This document shows, in pieces, positions 62,746-64,000 of a DNA stretch of 64,000 nucleotides. The position numbers and the translations under genes were made by a program. Source of the stretch: Ahrensia kielensis DSM 5890 (lineage in GTDB: Bacteria > Pseudomonadota > Alphaproteobacteria > Rhizobiales > Rhizobiaceae); the NCBI RefSeq assembly GCF_000374465.1, contig NZ_KB894529.1, positions 186,001-250,000 on the forward strand, written 5' to 3'. Each line of letters begins with the position of its first letter. Position 1 is the stretch's first letter. The notes under the pieces were generated by a model. That model saw only the letters and a list, made by a program, of their open reading frames with translations, was not told the origin of the DNA and did not search any database.

Positions 62746-63706
62746 TGGCATACCCAAACTCGGATGCGATGCGCCCAAGTGCAATATGAACCGGATATAG
62801 AGAACTCAATACCGAACCGGATCTTACAAGTTGAAACAATGACCGTACTGGCGATACAGCCAGCAAAGCTAATGAATGAAGAATGACTTTAAGGTGGCCC
62901 CATGTGCTTTTTGCACGCCGATGGGCAATGAGCGCCGAAAGCTGGCCGTTGCGTAGAGCGCGCTTTTGTATCCAGCCCCATGTCACACGGCGTTCTGGTA
63001 CAGTTTCGTGAATTTCTGCTTCTGCGCACCAAGCAAAATCAAACCCTTTGTCTTTAGCACGCCGCATCAGATCAGCGTCGCCGCCGCCAGTAAAATTAAA
63101 AGCAAGATCAAAAAATGGTTGAGGCATTGCCTTTAATGCATCTCTGCGCACCAAAAGATTGCCGGACGAATAAAGAATATCCACCATGCCCGTTGTCTCG
63201 TAATGCGGCTTGAAGACCTGATGGGACTTCCATTTTTCATTAACGACGCCTTCAAAGACAGGAAGCTGCGGCCCCCCGACAAAAGAGGCGTCTTGCTTTT
63301 CAGCAGTTGCACAAAGATTTTCCAACCATTGTGGAGCAGCAATTTCATCGTCGTCAATAACTGCAATATATTTGAGGTTTGGAAACTGGGTCAAAGCTGT
63401 GAACCAACCGGCATTATAAGCGCAGCAATTGCCACGATCATGGGCAATGATAATAAGGCCGTTATGCGTGCCATCTTCGAAAAGAGGTGAACAAGCATTA
63501 GCGCCTTCACGCGCTTCAGCTTCATTTTCCATCACGATAATAGCAACAATGTGCTGTGTTTTCTGATTGCTAACACTACGCAATGTTTCAAGCACATGTT
63601 CTGGACGTTTAAACGTTGGAATCGTCACCACGATATCAACTGCAGCGCAATCCAGATCCGGTGTCTGGGCTACCAATGATATGTTATCTGCCAATCGCTG
63701 TTTCAT
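62714..63706 (-). CDS. Family 2 glycosyltransferase
   Basis: This 330-aa enzyme has a GT-A fold: VDIVVTIPTFKRPEHVLETL at the start, the DDD metal motif in IAVIDDDEIAAPQWLENL, GGGDADLMRRA as acceptor-site ED-like part, and WGWIQKRALRNG near the C-terminal third. A final amphipathic region may touch the membrane. It transfers sugar from a nucleotide-sugar to a surface polysaccharide or lipid. ATG 63706 is preferred (MKQRLADN). It precedes the O-antigen ligase gene and diverges from a GT4-like gene. Confidence 0.9.
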   Translation of the reverse strand: MKQRLADNISLVAQTPDLDCAAVDIVVTIPTFKRPEHVLETLRSVSNQKTQHIVAIIVMENEAEAREGANACSPLFEDGTHNGLIIIAHDRGNCCAYNAGWFTALTQFPNLKYIAVIDDDEIAAPQWLENLCATAEKQDASFVGGPQLPVFEGVVNEKWKSHQVFKPHYETTGMVDILYSSGNLLVRRDALKAMPQPFFDLAFNFTGGGDADLMRRAKDKGFDFAWCAEAEIHETVPERRVTWGWIQKRALRNGQLSALIAHRRAKSTWGHLKVILHSLALLAVSPVRSLFQLVRSGSVLSSLYPVHIALGRIASEFGYANEQYRNPEQN

Positions 63707-63851
63707 GATGATGCCTGTTTCCACGCCACTACTTATCGTTAACAAGTGCTACAGAAGCGTTAAAAACAACAAAGTTCATGTTTTTCCAATTAGATTAAGG
63801 CTGAGTTCAGAAAAGAGTGCTAAACGCACCATGATTAACTCGGGAAGAAAT

Positions 63852-64000
63852 ATGCATCTGGTTTTTGCATCATCACTTGTGCCCTGCGGGGCACCAGAAA
63901 GCGGTTTTGATATCGCAAATCATGCTGTTGTTGGTGCGCTGCGCCGTGCCGGCGTGAAAGTGACCCATTTTGGCTTCAAATGGCCCGGCGTTGAACTGGC
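63852..64000 (+). CDS. Glycosyltransferase, GT4-like (N-terminal fragment)
   Basis: Only the first 49 codons are inside the window. The start MHLVFASSLVPCGAPESGFD then IANHAVVGALRRAGVKVTHF fits the N-terminal Rossmann half of GT4 enzymes (strand, Gly-rich loop, helix ending in R.G..V). GGAAG lies 4 nt before the ATG. It diverges from the GT2 gene and presumably belongs to the same surface-polysaccharide locus. Confidence 0.65.
   Translation, partial: MHLVFASSLVPCGAPESGFDIANHAVVGALRRAGVKVTHFGFKWPGVEL

Overview
The window is chromosomal DNA of moderate GC from an alphaproteobacterium, most likely Hyphomicrobiales (Rhizobiales). The reasons are: a CIRCE-controlled groESL, a hisS-hisZ-hisG cluster with short-form HisG, a BA14K-family protein, a glcD-glcE-(membrane protein)-glcF locus, a PleC/DivJ/PdhS-type kinase, and a tRNA-His with no encoded G-1 that carries a G1:U72 pair and A73, as expected for that alphaproteobacterial lineage. 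A marine genus such as Ahrensia would fit the GC content and gene set, but this is a guess. No prophage, integron, CRISPR array or insertion sequence was seen.

Layout. 1-3 kb: end of a TadG-like von Willebrand protein, then groES-groEL. 3-6 kb: a single-domain response regulator, and a PAS histidine kinase overlapping an Rcp1-type response regulator. 6-12.4 kb: a SulP transporter, then the minus-strand hisS-hisZ-hisG operon, interrupted by a perfect 39-bp inverted repeat and one or two broken DUF559 nuclease-like genes. 12.1-16.5 kb: a cobalamin riboswitch with bluB, a BA14K protein, a DMT exporter, tag-DUF1801 and an L,D-transpeptidase. 16.6-22.3 kb: glycolate oxidase (glcDEF) with a divergent LysR regulator and a palindromic operator candidate. 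22.3-30.6 kb: DUF3422, a GntR regulator, gshA, rsmE, a 46-aa peptide gene, lldD, and a cupin-aminotransferase pair. 30.8-39.7 kb: DUF937, xseA, tRNA-His, a phasin, a large sensor kinase and an AsmA protein.

39.7-50.9 kb is a polyamine region: potF-potG-potH-potI uptake genes, two gamma-glutamylputrescine-synthetase-like genes and a PuuB-like oxidase. An MsrQ-like heme protein and an XRE/short-chain acyl regulator lie among them. 51.6-56.5 kb: a DEAD-box helicase, an SLC13-type transporter and a KAS III-like enzyme. 56.6-60.6 kb is the least understood system here: a circularly permuted ATP-grasp protein, an alpha-E protein, a transglutaminase and the proteasome-like peptidase Anbu, all in one direction. 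The end holds proC and envelope-polysaccharide genes (O-antigen ligase/polymerase, GT2, and the start of a GT4-like gene).

The most unusual points are the repeat plus frameshifted DUF559 insertion inside the histidine operon, the Anbu-associated peptide-modification operon, and the pairing of a G-1-lacking tRNA-His with its HisRS in one window. All functional calls come from reading the sequence; no database search was run.
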